64,000 bases of DNA from Artemisia argyi (Eukaryota; Streptophyta; Magnoliopsida; Asterales; Asteraceae): NCBI GenBank assembly GCA_030686995.1, contig CM060709.1, forward strand, positions 306,237,857-306,301,856, read 5' to 3'. This document shows positions 1 through 10,978 of this stretch, one piece after another. Positions within the stretch are counted from its first letter, which is position 1; every line of letters starts with the position of its first letter. A program made the position numbers and the translations under genes. Below the pieces are notes generated by a model that had not been told where the DNA came from, did no database searches, and was given only the letters and a program-made list of their open reading frames with translations.

Positions 1-1897
1 CGGGAGGAATCCCACCGAACCATTAGGATAGGAGCTTCCTGAGGGGTATTATCCTTTCCCAGTTGCGTATCAGTGGCTTGCTCTTTGCCATTTCTTATCC
101 CTTTTACGAGATGTGTTAATTGCCCGGATTTTACTGCCTCTTCTATCTGCTTTTTCAGCTCTCGACAGCTGTTTGTTTCAGGACCAAAGTCTTCATGGAA
201 GTGGCAATATTTAGTAGTCTCTCTATTCTTGCTTTTTCCCACCATGCGAGGGGGTGGTTCGAAGGCTTTGGCAGCCTTCTCTGTCGCTAAAATCTCTCTT
301 GGAGACTTCGTGAGATTTCCCAATAAACCATGGTTCGGACCTTTGTTGTAAGGAGTAAACCTATTATGGTTTTTGTGTTTGTTCTTCGATCCTTCCCACG
401 AAGACGATTTTGTTCCTTTATTGTTCTCCATCGGAGCCCTATTGGTGGATACTTCTTTGGCTTCTATCCACGTGTATGTTTTTTCCATCAGGCCTTTGTA
501 TGTTGCCGGAAGATCTGTAGATAAGAATTCCACAAGAGTCCGGTTGCGTAGGCCATGGACGAAGCCAGAAATGCGTTGCTCTTCGTGTAAGCCTAGAATC
601 TGCAGAGTTTCATCAGTGTACCTAGTAACAAAATTTCTTGTGCTTTCGTTCTCCTTCTGCCTAATGTTGTGCACTGTGAGGTGTGTCCTTGTGAACTTCT
701 TTTGTTGGCTAAAGTGAGATCGAAACTTAGCCTTCAAATCATCAAAGTTGATGATGCTTTATGGTTTCTGCCCGTTCCACCAAATACGTGCGGAATCCCG
801 AAGGGTATACGTAAACATGTGACAGGCTACCGGCATGACCCATTTCTGCATTCTAATGGCTCCTTCGAACAAATGTAAGAAATTGTCCGGATCCCCCTTT
901 CCATCGTAGGTGCCTATATGTGAAGGCATCTTTAGACCATCCGGCAAGGGATACTCTTCAATCCATCTTACAAAGGGTGTCATAGGACCTGCGGGCTCTG
1001 CGTATGGATGGGCGTAAGGTGGTATGTTCATTGGAACATTATGGTATGGATTATAAGTAGGGGGTACCCCTGAAGAAGGTTGACTAGTGTAGAAAGGATG
1101 AGCGTACTCGTGTTTGGAGGGTAACCATTATACATGGTATACGAAGGGTATATCATGGGATGATTGTAGGGTACAGCCGTTTGTGAGGGATACTAATTGC
1201 CAGGTTGCCCATTCATGGGAGGATAAGGGTTTTGAGGGTAACTTTGAGCCGGAAACTGGGAATACAGGCCAACGGGAGGGAGACTTCCTCATGTGTTGAT
1301 TGAACCCGGGTTACCTCCTACGCCAAATGTGTTGGAGGGTTGCGATGGAATTCCTCCTTCGGTCCTCCCCAGAGGTGCCGTTGGTAATGGAGGTGGGTTT
1401 ACCTCCGTGTTCTCCCTCTGCTGGCTTCTCCCATTAGAGCCTTCAGCAATAGTCCCTTCTCTCCTCGTGGGAGTTCTTTCGGGAATTCCCTCAAAGCCTA
1501 CATTCCTTCCTCCAGCCCTTCTACCCGTAGGAGACCCAATACGCAGGATGGGGTGTTGAGCCCTAGTAACCGAAGGTCTCGGCTCCATCTCAATCTCTTC
1601 ATCATACTCATCGTTAGAATATTCTAACTCCCTTCGCATCTTCGTGTTTCTGATTTGCCTCCTTCGAGCCCTTAACAAGGACTCTAGCTCTTCGTAATTA
1701 GCATCGACAAAGGCGGGGCTAATGATGAGCTCTGGATTAGCTGACGTGGATGCATGATGGTTGGGCGTTATTTCAGGGTGAGATCGTGTGGTAAAGGTAG
1801 AGGCCGTGATTGGCGGAAGGTTGTTGGTGTCAGTTACGGGTAAAGGGGTTAAAGACGAGAAACCCGGTGGGGGTGTAATCTCTCTTTCTGAATTCAT
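1..1897 (-). pseudogene. Ty3/gypsy gag, element B (partial, frameshifted)
   Basis: Read on the minus strand from 1897 towards 1, this is a gypsy Gag (capsid and nucleocapsid). Segments: 1897-1289 is an N-terminal charged region starting MNSEREITPPPGFSSL. About 1288-1032 is a Gly/Pro/Tyr-rich linker broken by frameshifts. 1031-759 is the retrotransposon-gag core, with FEGAIRMQKW and DSARIWWNG. About 260-150 is a zinc-knuckle-like YCHFHEDFGPETNSCRELK followed by the usual KKQIEEAVKSGQLTHLVK helix. Family knowledge places protease and RT downstream, beyond the left edge. The reading frame changes several times, so this copy is defective. It lies just inside the PBS and LTR at 1966-2752. Confidence 0.8.
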
Positions 1898-1965
1898 GCC
1901 GGAATAATAGCGAGTGTATTTGACTTGGTTATTTTACTTGGAAATAACGGGACTAATTGTAGCGT

Positions 1966-1983
1966 ATCCCACGGATGGCGCCA
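1966..1983 (-). other. Primer-binding site of gypsy element B
   Basis: On the minus strand the sequence directly inside the LTR begins TGGCGCCATCCGTGGG. TGGCGCC is the usual start of plant gypsy primer sites; the best-known version pairs with tRNA-Asp. It is almost the same as the PBS of element A at 5797-5814, so the two elements belong to related lineages. The tRNA identity is an inference. Confidence 0.65.
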
Positions 1984-1984
1984 C

Positions 1985-2752
1985 TGATTGTACAATAATT
2001 CGCACTACCAGGCCTTCGATGGTGATCAAAGGAAATGAGGGGTGTTGTGATTACGCCAAGCTTGGATATAACCTGAAACAAGAAATACTAAAACACTACG
2101 TTAAGTGATTGCACAGGTGTTGAGCCCTGCGAACCACCTCCGGCGTGTGAATAAGTGATTAGTATGAGAGTTTAAGTGTAAGCGTAGTAAAGTAAGGTGA
2201 GAGAGATCGCATACCAGATTTGTCATCGTCCAGGACTATTTATAGGTGAAGAAAACGGTCCTGGAGAGTGGTCACACGTTTGAGAGAGATCATGGGGGCG
2301 TCCCATGATTTGTGGTAACCGCTAGGGGTTAGTGTCCCACTCCTCCTAGTTTAGCGGGGGAGCTAAAGAGAAAGAGGAGACGTGGGTAAGACTTGGTCTC
2401 ACCAATGTTTGGACTTGGCATTGTTCCGTCCTTAAAACTTATCGAGAGATACCCCGAAGGGCTTTATCCTTCGATTGGCGAATTCTCACTTGGTAACTAG
2501 ATCATTGATGATTAGTTTTACGCCAAAGAAAGTTTTAGGAGGCTAGCCAGAGCCTTCGATTATGTAGGTTACGATCAGACTCGAAGGGGGTTCCTTCAAG
2601 CTAATCGGAGGGTACATCATCAGTAACTAGATAATGGATGATTAGTCTTACGCCAAAGAAAGTTTAAGGAGGCTAGCCAGAGCCTTCGATTATGTAGGTT
2701 GCGATCAGACTCGAAAGGGGATCCTTCGAGCTAATCGGAGGGTACATCATCA
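1985..2752 (-). repeat. 5' LTR of gypsy element B
   Basis: Plus-strand boundaries are TGATTGTAC at 1985 and CATCATCA at 2752, giving the TG...CA ends of an LTR. A PBS abuts one side, and the RT gene of element A resumes on the other. On the minus strand a TATA-like CTATAAATAG sits around 2228-2240, a likely LTR promoter. The outer part is tandemly duplicated (2496-2752). The LTR interrupts element A in its RT, so B is the younger insertion. Confidence 0.7.
2496..2752. repeat. 130-bp tandem duplication inside the LTR of element B
   Basis: The block beginning taactagat(c/a)a and running through cgccaaagaaagt to ggtacatcatca occurs twice in a row. The shared word cgccaaagaaagt is at 2521 and 2651, a 130-bp period. 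The copies differ at a few bases, so the duplication is not recent. Confidence 0.85.
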
Positions 2753-4500
2753 CCCTGATTCCTTCAAAAGTCACCATATAGCCGAGAAACTTTCCTTCTT
2801 CCACTCTGAAGGAGCATTTCTTAGGGTTCAGCTTCATATTGATTCTTCGGAGATTGTCGAACGTCTCAGCTATGTCGGCTAGCAGCTCTTTTTCTGTTTG
2901 GCTTTTGATTACCATGTCGTCCACATATGCTTCTAGGTTTCGACCGATTTGTGCCCGAAAGGCGGTGTCTACTAGCTTCTGATATGTTGCTCCGGCATTT
3001 TTTAGTCCGAACGGCATCTTAACATAGCAATATGTTCCGTGATCAGTATAGAAGGCCGTTTTCTCTTCGTCTTCTTTTGCCATTTGGACTTGGTGGTATC
3101 CTTTGTAAGCATTGAGGAAACACTTGTAACGGAATCCCATTACTGATTCAATTTTCCAATCTATTTCAGGTAACGGATAGTAGTCCTTGAGACACGATGA
3201 GTTGAGGTTTTTGAAGTCAATACACATCCTCCAACTATCATCCGGTTTCTTTACAAGCACCGGATTAGAGATCCATGTCGGATACCGGACGGGTCTGATT
3301 ATTCCGGCTTTTAACCATTCTCCTACATCCTTGTTTATGGCTTGGTTCTTTTCCTCCGAAAAGAATCTCTTCTTTTGTGCAACAGGTTTGTCATGGACAT
3401 TTACGTTGAGCTTGTGCTCGGCCACCCATCGAGGTACACCAGTCATATCCGATGGTTCCCACGCAAAGACATCCTGGCTGTTCTTAAGTAAGGTTATTAA
3501 CTGTCTTCGCCCTTCTTTTGAGAAATTTTTTCCTATCGTCACCAATTGTTCCGGATATGCCGGATGGACCAATATTTCTTCGGTTCCCGTGGCTTCTTCT
3601 TTGACTGTGATTAACGGGGGAGTCTCTACTTTGGCTTCTTTCTCTAGTAAGAATTTTTCTTCGAGCTTCCTACACTCCGAAATGATGACCGACCGAGTGA
3701 CCAAAGTGGCGACGCCCCTTGGTGTTGGGAATTTCATCATAGAATGTATTGTTGAGGGGATGGCTCTTAGTTTCTTAATTTCAGAACGCCCGAGTATTAT
3801 GTTGTATGGGGAGGGAGATCTGACTATTGCAAACTTCATGGTTGTTCTGCGATATAGCCCTTCGCTTCCGAAGCATACTTCCAATTCAATATTTCCTAAT
3901 GAATTTATAGCTTCTCCTGCGAATCCCCTTGGTGGCGACGCCCCTTGGTGTTGGGAATTTCATCATAGAATTTATTGTTGAGGGAATGGCTCTAAGTTTC
4001 TTAATTCTGGAACGCCCGAGTATTATGTTGTATGGGGAGGGAGATCTGACTATTGCAAACTTCATGGTTGTTCTGCGATATAGCCCTTCGCTTCCAAAGC
4101 ATACTTCCAATTCAATATTTCCCAACGAATTTATAGCTTCTCCTGTGAATCCAACTAAGGGTGTGTTTGTTTTTGTCAGTCGAGATCAGATGGAAGGATC
4201 GAGGTTTAAGAAGCAGTGCTCGTACATTACTTCTACCGAAGCGCCCTGATCGACGTATACCCAGTATATCCTTCGATTTCTGCTTCGACTATGAGTGGTT
4301 CATCGGAAGCGTCTCCGGGCAGGATCGGGGGAAAACTTATAGGGGCATTCATCCATTCCTCCTCCTGATCCATGATTTTATGTTTTTGCCTCCTCTCCTG
4401 ATACCGGATCATGTTGATGATTCGCCCATGGTTGGTTTGATTATTACCTCGTGGAGGTGCTCTATCTCTTTACCGGACATCCTTGATCAGGTGGTCTAGT
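2753..4500 (-). pseudogene. Ty3/gypsy protease and reverse transcriptase, element A (truncated)
   Basis: Minus strand. A protease-like active site reads VDQGAS at about 4235-4250, where DTGAS or DGGSS is usual; a 1-base frameshift precedes it. The C-terminal protease motif PSPYNIILGR follows, twice, because of a 226-bp duplication. The long open frame from 3884 then gives RT with WISNPVLVKK, WRMCIDFKNLN, KMPFGLKNAGATYQ and the YVDD box near 2915. Motif A reads FLNAYKGYHQ instead of FLDAYKGYHQ, so a catalytic aspartate is replaced by asparagine. The frame ends at FEGIR, where the LTR of element B begins. RNase H and integrase are not in the window. Non-functional. Confidence 0.88.
3706..4157. 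repeat. 226-bp tandem duplication in gypsy element A protease
   Basis: The unit starting gtggcgacgccccttgg begins at 3706 and again at 3932 (period 226). Both copies encode the same stretch of the protease C-terminus (EVCFGSEGLYRRTTMKFAIV). 226 is not a multiple of three, so the duplication itself shifts the frame. Confidence 0.9.
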
Positions 4501-5767
4501 TTGCCCGTTTCCATAGCTTTCTTAAGCTGCTCTTTCAGGTTGTGACAATCGTTGGTGAGGTGACCTTTCTCTCCATGATAGTCGCAATACATGTCCATAT
4601 TTTCCCTTGACGGTCATCCTCTTAATGGGGGTGGTGCTGGAAGTCTGAGTTGATGTTCAGTTGCCAGGATTTCTTTGGGAGCTTTGGTGAGTGCGTTTAA
4701 GTCTATTGGTCTGGTATCCCTCCGATTTCCGTCGTTACGGCGATAGTCCATCCTATAGTCTGTCCTGTTGATGTTATCGTTTCTGGCCGGACCGTAGTGT
4801 GCAAAGTGGTCACTTCGCCGAGACCTGAATTCATCTCGGTGGATATCCCTTCGGCGATTTCCTCTGAAGGAGGGTCGTTGTGTGTTTTGGTCATTTCGGC
4901 TGTATGAATTATAGTGGTAATCTCTTCTGTAGTTATCCATCCTTTCTCCTCTTGGTACTTCAGTCAACCGATATGCTTTTTCAGAGCGGATAAAATCATC
5001 AACCCTTATCATCATTTCGGTTACCGTTCGGGGAATTTTTTCGGAGAATCTCTTTGCTAGCTCTGGACATTTGCAACCGTCCATAAAAGAGGATATTTGC
5101 ATCACCTCCGGGACGCCTGATATGCGACTAGCCTCGTCTGTCCATCGTTCTTTGAATTATGATAGGGCTTCATTAGCTTTCCGGATGATCTTTGTGATTT
5201 CCATGGGGTCTCTGACGCATTTTCTTCGAAGGGCAAATCTCTGTATAAACTGTTCACTTAAAACGTCCCAACTGTCAATACTACCTCGCGGGAGACGATC
5301 GAACCATCCCTTAGCGGCGTCGTCTAGAGTCTGCTGGAACATCATGCACCATATTGGCATGGGCCATGCACCTTGATTGGCTGCTCCTTCAAATCTTGTA
5401 ATGTGGTCGTCCGGATCGGTGAACCCATCGTACAATTTTAAATGGGAGGACATTATGTACCTTGTGTTCTTGGGTCCGGAAAGTCAATGATCCTTCGAGT
5501 GAATGGACTTTTAGATGCTGCTTTGAAAGGTTTAGATAGATCATCCACCGGTTCCTCTTCGGCTTTCTTGGCTCCGTTATCTTGGGATTCTCCATCATCA
5601 AAGTCAAGCTGGATGGGTTTGATTGGGGTATTTCCTCCGGTATTGTATTCCTGGATTAGGGCTTTCAGTGTGGTTATGTGATTTTGGATTAACTCTATGT
5701 TGTTATGAGAGTTGTTATCGTTGTTTCTTTCGCTGCCTTCGGGTGTTATCGGGTTAGGGCCTGTCAT
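4501..5767 (-). pseudogene. Ty3/gypsy gag, element A
   Basis: Minus strand, starting MTGPNPITPEGSERNND at 5767. Order: a charged N-terminal linker (5767-5453); the gag core (5453-5157) with LYDGFTDPDDHITRFEGAA, a core WFDRLP and FIQRFALRRK; an Arg-rich basic region (5105-4614) rich in RRDYH and RNDQN repeats; and a zinc-knuckle-like YCDYHGEKGHLTNDCHNLK around 4590-4530. A frame change at about 5155 and stops near 4610 make it defective. The product would be a structural virus-like-particle protein. The PBS and LTR lie immediately upstream (5797-6366). Confidence 0.82.
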
Positions 5768-5796
5768 CTCTTAGCTTTGGTAGAGTGAATGACGGG

Positions 5797-5814
5797 TCCC
5801 ATGGATGGCGCCAA
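5797..5814 (-). other. Primer-binding site of gypsy element A
   Basis: The minus strand reads TGGCGCCATCCATGGG next to the LTR end, nearly identical to the PBS of element B (1966-1983). Confidence 0.65.
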
Positions 5815-5816
5815 TT

Positions 5817-6366
5817 TGTTGAAGTAAAATCTTGCTTCTACTGCAGACAAGCGAAATGAATCCTCCGGACTATGACTGGTCATTCGGATTCGAGGTGGTC
5901 CTTGCTTGTGATATGTTCCTTCGGATATCTACAAAACAGATACGTCCGTTAGTCTCGCCCGGGGAGGGTATCCCAGGACCAATCTCCGGCGTGAGAGTAA
6001 GTATGTATTCTTAGAGAGGGAAAGTATAAGTAAAGTTTAGAGAGTGAGAGAATTAGTTAACCTTAAATGAAGATTTCTCCTCTATTTATAGGCCGCTCAT
6101 ATGGAGTGCCAGACTGGTTTGTACTTAATCCCTTAGTGTTTGCTAGTTTATGCTCCACTACCATGTACTTGCTTGTACTTATTTGTACTTTGGTTCATGG
6201 ACGGAGGGTTTGGGTCATGCGGATATTGGGATCCGGAAGGCATCGCCTTGTACCTTTCGGATGTTGGTCTGTTCTGTTTGGATATGTTTGAATACGTTCT
6301 GTCTGATGTAGACCCGGAGGATATGTACTCCGTACGACATATATCTGGAGGGTACATACGCCAACA
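5817..6366 (-). repeat. 5' LTR of gypsy element A
   Basis: Plus-strand ends are TGTTGAAG (5817) and CGCCAACA (6366), 550 bp. A minus-strand TATA-like CTATAAATAG is near 6081-6092. The base after the LTR begins catatgaatctaac. The paralogous block at about 23858 reads catatcaatctaac without an LTR, so the element landed in pre-existing GLR-flanking DNA, probably with catat as target duplication. Confidence 0.75.
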
Positions 6367-6427
6367 CATATGAATCTAACTTCTTCTGAACTTGGCATTG
6401 TTGCCTCAAGAATTGGTCAACCACTAA

Positions 6428-6950
6428 TTATATATATATACTAATAGACGTTTTTTTCACTGTAGCTACAGTACTCACCCAAGTTTCATGTTTGCCAATT
6501 TTAGCCCCTGAGGTTAGTGATCAATTGCGAAGTTAGTCCTTAACGACCGTTATCTAACAAATGTGAATTAAATTTGAAAAGGAACAGTAACTTCAGGGGT
6601 TTTTTCTGTACAAATAATAAACAGAAACAGCCCCTAAGGTTAACTTTTTTTTCACCGTTAGTCCTTAAGGACTAACTTTGCAAAGAATGCAATGTTAAGG
6701 GACTAAAACTAAAAATAACGTTGCTACAGTGCCAAACAGTGGCTGCTACAGTAAAAAGTCAGTTTGTAATAGTGTGTGTACTGTAGCTAAGGATTTTACA
6801 CTTTTAGTCCCTCACTTTAGCTATAAATTGCAATGTTAGTCCCCCGTTAGCGATCTTTTGCAAATTTAGTCCCTAAAAAAATTAAAAATAATAAAAATAA
6901 TTTGGATTAAACACAACATTCCCGCAACAACGCGCGGGTACCCCCGCTCG
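6428..6950 (+). mobile_element. Non-autonomous Helitron (523 bp)
   Basis: The paralogous block at 23860-23930 is continuous across A23921/T23922, while here 523 bp sit between the same A and T. The 3' end has a GC hairpin (cccgcaacaacgcgcggg) about a dozen bases from a terminal CTCG, close to the CTRR rule. The 5' end (TTATATATATATAC) is degenerate. No coding potential. The body contains runs of the agttagtcctta type. Confidence 0.7.
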
Positions 6951-7337
6951 TTGCTACTAAATTTGAAAAATAAGAAATCCCTTCGGACCACTAATAATGA
7001 CCAAAGAGGTCTATGGTCTTTGAAAAAAAAAAACTAACTAGGTCACTTTGTCTTAGGAACACTAAAAAAGGTACTAAACTTTTGAAATTACGTCATTTAC
7101 ACAAAAAAAAAAAGAAAAAAAAAAAAAAAAAGGAAAAAGAAAAAAAGAAAACTATACAGTCCTGTTTAAGTTAATTTTTGGTTAATATAAATATTTTGAT
7201 GGTCTTTTACACCATATATGACATTTAAATTTCACCAATTTGGACGTTGAATCATAAAATATTCGTTTCATACTTAAGTGACATATTTCAAACTCTTTAT
7301 AGACTTTGGTTACTTTGATTGTGATATGTGGAATCAA
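6951..7337. other. GLR1-unit duplicated upstream DNA, no gene
   Basis: Collinear with about 23922-24301 upstream of GLR2 and, in part, with 62690-62770 and 63838-63960. Includes an A-rich run (about 7100-7150). I see no ORF of note. The shared words include ccaaagaggtctatgg and caatttggacgttgaa. Confidence 0.7.
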
Positions 7338-8064
7338 TCTTTTATATAATAAAACAAGGGAATTTTTCATTTTAAAAAAATCATTCATATCTTATTTAGT
7401 AATAATTTTATTAAAAAAAAATTATTTTCTTATTAGGTAACATTTTATATTTATCCATAGCACAAATAGAAGATAAATACAAAAAATATAGATAAGATGC
7501 AATTAATAATAAGATTAAAATTTTTAAATAATTATCTTTAATAATAAAAAACTATAATTTAACATCATAAATCTTTTATATAATAAAACAAAACCTCTAT
7601 TCGGAATTTTTCATTTCAAAAAAATTAATTTATACCTTATTTAATAATAATTGTATTTAAAAAAAGTTATTTTATTATTAGGTAACATTTTATATTTATC
7701 CATAACACAAGTAGAAGATAAATACAAAAAATATAGATAAGATATAATTAACACAAGTAAAAGATAAATACAAAAAATATAGATAAGATACAATTAATAA
7801 TAGGATTAAAATTTTTAAATAATTATCTTTAATAATAAAAAACTATAATTAAACATTATAAATCAAACAAAATAAAGATTAAATTATTTGTTTTTTAATA
7901 AATAAAAATATATGATTCTAAAATTTTTAAAAAACCCGCGCGTGCGCGGGCATTATAACTAATCAAACAAAACAAAGATTAAATTATTTGTTTTTTAATA
8001 AATAAAATATATGATTAAAAAAATTAAAAAAAAAAACTCGCGCATGCGCAAGCATTATAACTAG
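7338..8064 (+). mobile_element. Helitron with perfect termini (outer of a nested pair)
   Basis: Starts TCTTTTATATAATAAAAC after A7337 and ends ATAACTAG before T8065. A GC palindrome (cgcgcatgcgc) lies just inside the 3' end. The GLR2-side paralog is empty at A24301/T24302, showing the canonical A-T insertion with no target duplication. Total 727 bp, of which 391 are a second Helitron. Non-coding. Confidence 0.9.
7572..7962 (+). mobile_element. Helitron nested inside a related Helitron
   Basis: Starts TCTTTTATATAATAAAAC after A7571 and ends ATAACTAA before T7963, with the hairpin cccgcgcgtgcgcggg. It belongs to the same family as its host element and inserted at the host's cataa^tcaaac position. 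The inner copy carries the same site uninterrupted (aacattataaatcaaac). 391 bp. Confidence 0.88.
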
Positions 8065-8185
8065 TTTTTAATGAAATATAGTGTATATATACCATAAACA
8101 TGAGTAGAAATTATACCTAATTACTAACTAATAGATAATGTAGCTACAACTAAATCTTGGAGATGTAGATTACAAACCGAACATT

Positions 8186-9135
8186 CAATGTTTTAAAAAC
8201 CGGTTTGACCCGGCCAGTTGACCGGTTGAACCGGGAACCGGGATGGTGACCGGTCGTTGTAAGCCGGGTTTTGGCCGGCATTTAAACCGGATTGAACCAC
8301 CGGGTTTTGATAGACCCGGGTCGAACCGTGGAACGGGAAACCGGCCGGTTCAAACTATATGAAAGACAAGTAAAGATACTGATGTAACATATTATGTAGT
8401 ATTTGGACATTGTTGTTTGCGTAATTGAGCCGTACGCTTTCTAATATTGTTATAGAACGACGCCACTTTCAATATTTTGTACATTAGCGTGAGTAACATG
8501 ATGTGGTTGTGGTGGACTGGTGGTTGAAAGTGGGGATTAAACAAAGTTTACGAAAGTGTGTGTTTTGTCAGAAAAAATATGGAAAGAAATATCTAAATTT
8601 AAGTTTGAGGTGATGACTTCTTAAGCCAAGCAAGTGATGATATAGTTTGATGACATATCTGTAGCTTGTAGTTAAATATTATAGGGAAATGATTTGCGCA
8701 CAATTTATTTTTTGCTATACAATACTAAATCACACCAGTGATGCATACAGTATAAAATCGCTATGCATAATTTAATGGTGGATGACAAAAAAAAAAATGG
8801 TGTACAAATCACCTCCCAATACTATACTTTTTAAATTTGAAACGAGTCAGCATAAATAATTTACACAACTGTTAGTTGGATCTTTAAAAACAATGTATGA
8901 ACACTACTTCCGTATAGGCATACACCTGTTTGATATTGTCCTGTTACGGAGTATTATTTAGAAAACCACAAGAATGTTACAGAGTATATGTTTTTTCTGT
9001 ACTAACAATTTAAAAATGGGTAATTTTTCATTTGGCATAAAATCAGCTTGATCCGGCGGTTGAACCGGTTGAACTACTGACCTGGTGAATCAGTGACTCG
9101 GCCGGGTCAATTAAAAACCCGGTTTTAAAACGTTG
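8186..9135. mobile_element. Non-autonomous hAT transposon
   Basis: Terminal inverted repeats are CAATGTTTTAAAAACCGG at the left and the complement of CCCGGTTTTAAAACGTTG at the right. Both continue into GACCCGGCC-type sequence. Flanking 8-bp direct repeats are cgaacatt (8178-8185) and ctaacatt (9136-9143), with one mismatch; 8 bp is the hAT hallmark. The GLR2-side paralog lacks it. No transposase ORF, so it depended on a trans-acting enzyme. Confidence 0.85.
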
Positions 9136-9215
9136 CTAACATTAGTTTCTTATCTTGTCACATATGTTTATGGCCAAAAGATCCGTGTATAACCAATCAA
9201 GAAATCTTAGCTGCT

Positions 9216-9219
<4 letters not shown>

Positions 9220-9256
<37 letters not shown>
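9220..9256. repeat. Poly-T tract
   Basis: An uninterrupted run of nearly 40 T at the left edge of the foldback element. The run is visible directly and is probably unstable. Confidence 0.9.
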
Positions 9257-9258
<2 letters not shown>

Positions 9259-9264
9259 CAAAAT

Positions 9265-9775
9265 AAAAAAAATCAACTTTCACTATTTTTTAAAAAATTA
9301 AATATCTCGCAAATCGTAAATTGTTACGTGAAAGAAAAAATACCATCGCAACGAGAATTAAATTATCTTTCTATAGACATGAATTGTTATATACTTTTGA
9401 CATTTTTTTTTTTTTTTTTCAAAATTTCCGCTCAGAAAAATCATTTATGATTTGTAAAAATCATATGTGATTCGTTAAAATCAAATCATAAGTGATTTTT
9501 ACGAATCATATATGATTTTTACAAATCATATATAATTCGTAAGAATCATATGTGATTTGTATAAATCAAATCATATATGATTTTTCTGAGCGAAAATTTA
9601 TAAAAAAAAAAGTTCGCCGAAAATAAAATTCGTCGAAAGTATATAATAATATATATCTATAGAAAGATGATTTAAATCTCGTCGCGATGGTATTTTTTTG
9701 TAGCTTGAAAATTTACCGTTTGCAAGATATGTTGTTTTAAAAATAAAGGTGGAAAATAAAAATGGTTGAATATAA
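9265..9775. mobile_element. Foldback MITE with a central palindrome array
   Basis: Two long inverted arms meet in the centre. The left arm holds tatctcgcaaatcgtaaatt and aataccatcgcaacgag. The right arm holds the complements ctcgtcgcgatggtat and accgtttgcaagatat. The centre (9435-9590) is seven copies of a 14-16 bp palindrome of the type AAATCATATATGATTT, bracketed by ctcagaaaa and ttttctgag. A related element is at 33970-34480. The GLR2-side paralog lacks this whole stretch (about 9172-9995). Confidence 0.75.
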
Positions 9776-9810
9776 TTGATTCATTGATTCTATGCAAATA
9801 TAAGTTATAG

Positions 9811-9962
9811 ACAGAATTACATGTATATCTTTGAAAATTTCAAAAATTACATATATATCATTTTTATTAGTTTTTTATGCATAAAATACAATGCTTTTAA
9901 TGCATCAAAAAGATATATGTGTAATTTTTAAAATTTTCAAAGATATATATGTAAATGCCCCT
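9811..9962. mobile_element. Short foldback element
   Basis: About 60-bp arms in inverted orientation: left contains atatctttgaaaatttc, right contains its near complement (aaattttcaaagatatat), separated by a short A/T loop. It lies in the same block missing from the GLR2 side. The superfamily is not determinable. Confidence 0.65.
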
Positions 9963-10132
9963 AAGTTATATAAAGATCTCATCTCCACGTTTATGTGTCA
10001 AATATGAAGGTTTGTCATTTTTGAAGATTTCCGAGAAAGTTCATGCATGGCTATGTCCTTTTCACTATATGTTAAGTTCTTTGTAGAAGTTTATATGGAC
10101 TATCGATTAATAACATAACTTGGCTTAATTAT

Positions 10133-10490
10133 GGGTCCGTTTGGTTTCCACCTTTTACGGAGTATTATTTGGTTGAAGATAATTATTTGGATTTGAAAAT
10201 AATTATTTGGTTGAAGAAGAAAGGTATTAAATTACACTATGGGCTCACAAAACCCAAAGAAGGTAAGAGACATGACTTTTCTCTTTCACACACCATTTAC
10301 ACATTTCTTTTAATATTTTCTCTCTTTCTTTCTCATACACACATATTTTTTTTAATCTTTTTATATTATATATCTATTTTTTATAATTTATTTTCTCTTT
10401 TCTACATCAAATTTAAATCGAGATCCAAATCTCAATTCAAATCCAAATCCAAATCTAAATCCTAAACCCGTCTACAAACCAAACGGGCCC
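10133..10490. mobile_element. MITE with GGGYCCGTTTGG ends
   Basis: Starts GGGTCCGTTTGGTTTC and ends in the complement of GGGCCCGTTTGGTTTG. The GLR2-side sequence (near 25315) is continuous here. The 98-codon open frame at 10169-10465 is internal low-complexity sequence of the element and not a gene. The right arm matches, inverted, the left arm of the element at 10979-11306, so both are one family. The target duplication is not clear (2-3 bp). Confidence 0.7.
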
Positions 10491-10978
10491 TAGGTTGCTT
10501 TTGTTTTCTTGCCTCTCATACTATTCAATACTTACTTATGTATTACTACATTGTTTTCCTCTTCTTTTTATCCCAAGATTAAAAGTTGGTCAAAGTTAGA
10601 CATGAGTAAAGAAAATTTTAGATACGAAAATAATAGATATATATGAATTGTTCCGTATATGTCAATTATTTCTTTGACGTTTTCATAAAGAGAATGTATT
10701 TCGACAAGTAGTTGGTGCAAGTCATTCATTTAGTGATTGTCGAATGGCCGAATGAGCTTGACACCTACTCGTGTCAAGATTTACTGACTACACAGACGTA
10801 TCATACAGTCATACCTTAGAGCCTATGAGTTTGTAAAAAAACAATTTTCGAAAGTGTAAATCTTATTCTTGATTTCTTGTCCATCAGCGTTGCTCATCTC
10901 AAACAAGAGTGAGCTTAGGCAAAGGCGACACACTGCAAAGGCGTGTCCTAAACGCTGTATTTGAGGGATAAGAAGTTT
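10491..10978. other. Conserved GLR upstream block, no gene
   Basis: Highly similar to 25322-25785 upstream of GLR2, over about 480 bp (shared words include gagaatgtatttcgacaagta and caaacaagagtgagctta). It is part of the tandem GLR duplication. No ORF or element recognised. It may hold distal regulatory sequence, but only its conservation is seen. Confidence 0.7.

Noticed and set aside
3187..3981. Plus-strand ORF of 264 codons
   Set aside because: It is the antisense shadow of the gypsy RT frame, which carries YVDD and other RT motifs on the minus strand.
10169..10465. A 98-aa protein-coding gene
   Set aside because: It lies wholly inside a MITE and is low-complexity Phe/Leu and Lys/Ser sequence.
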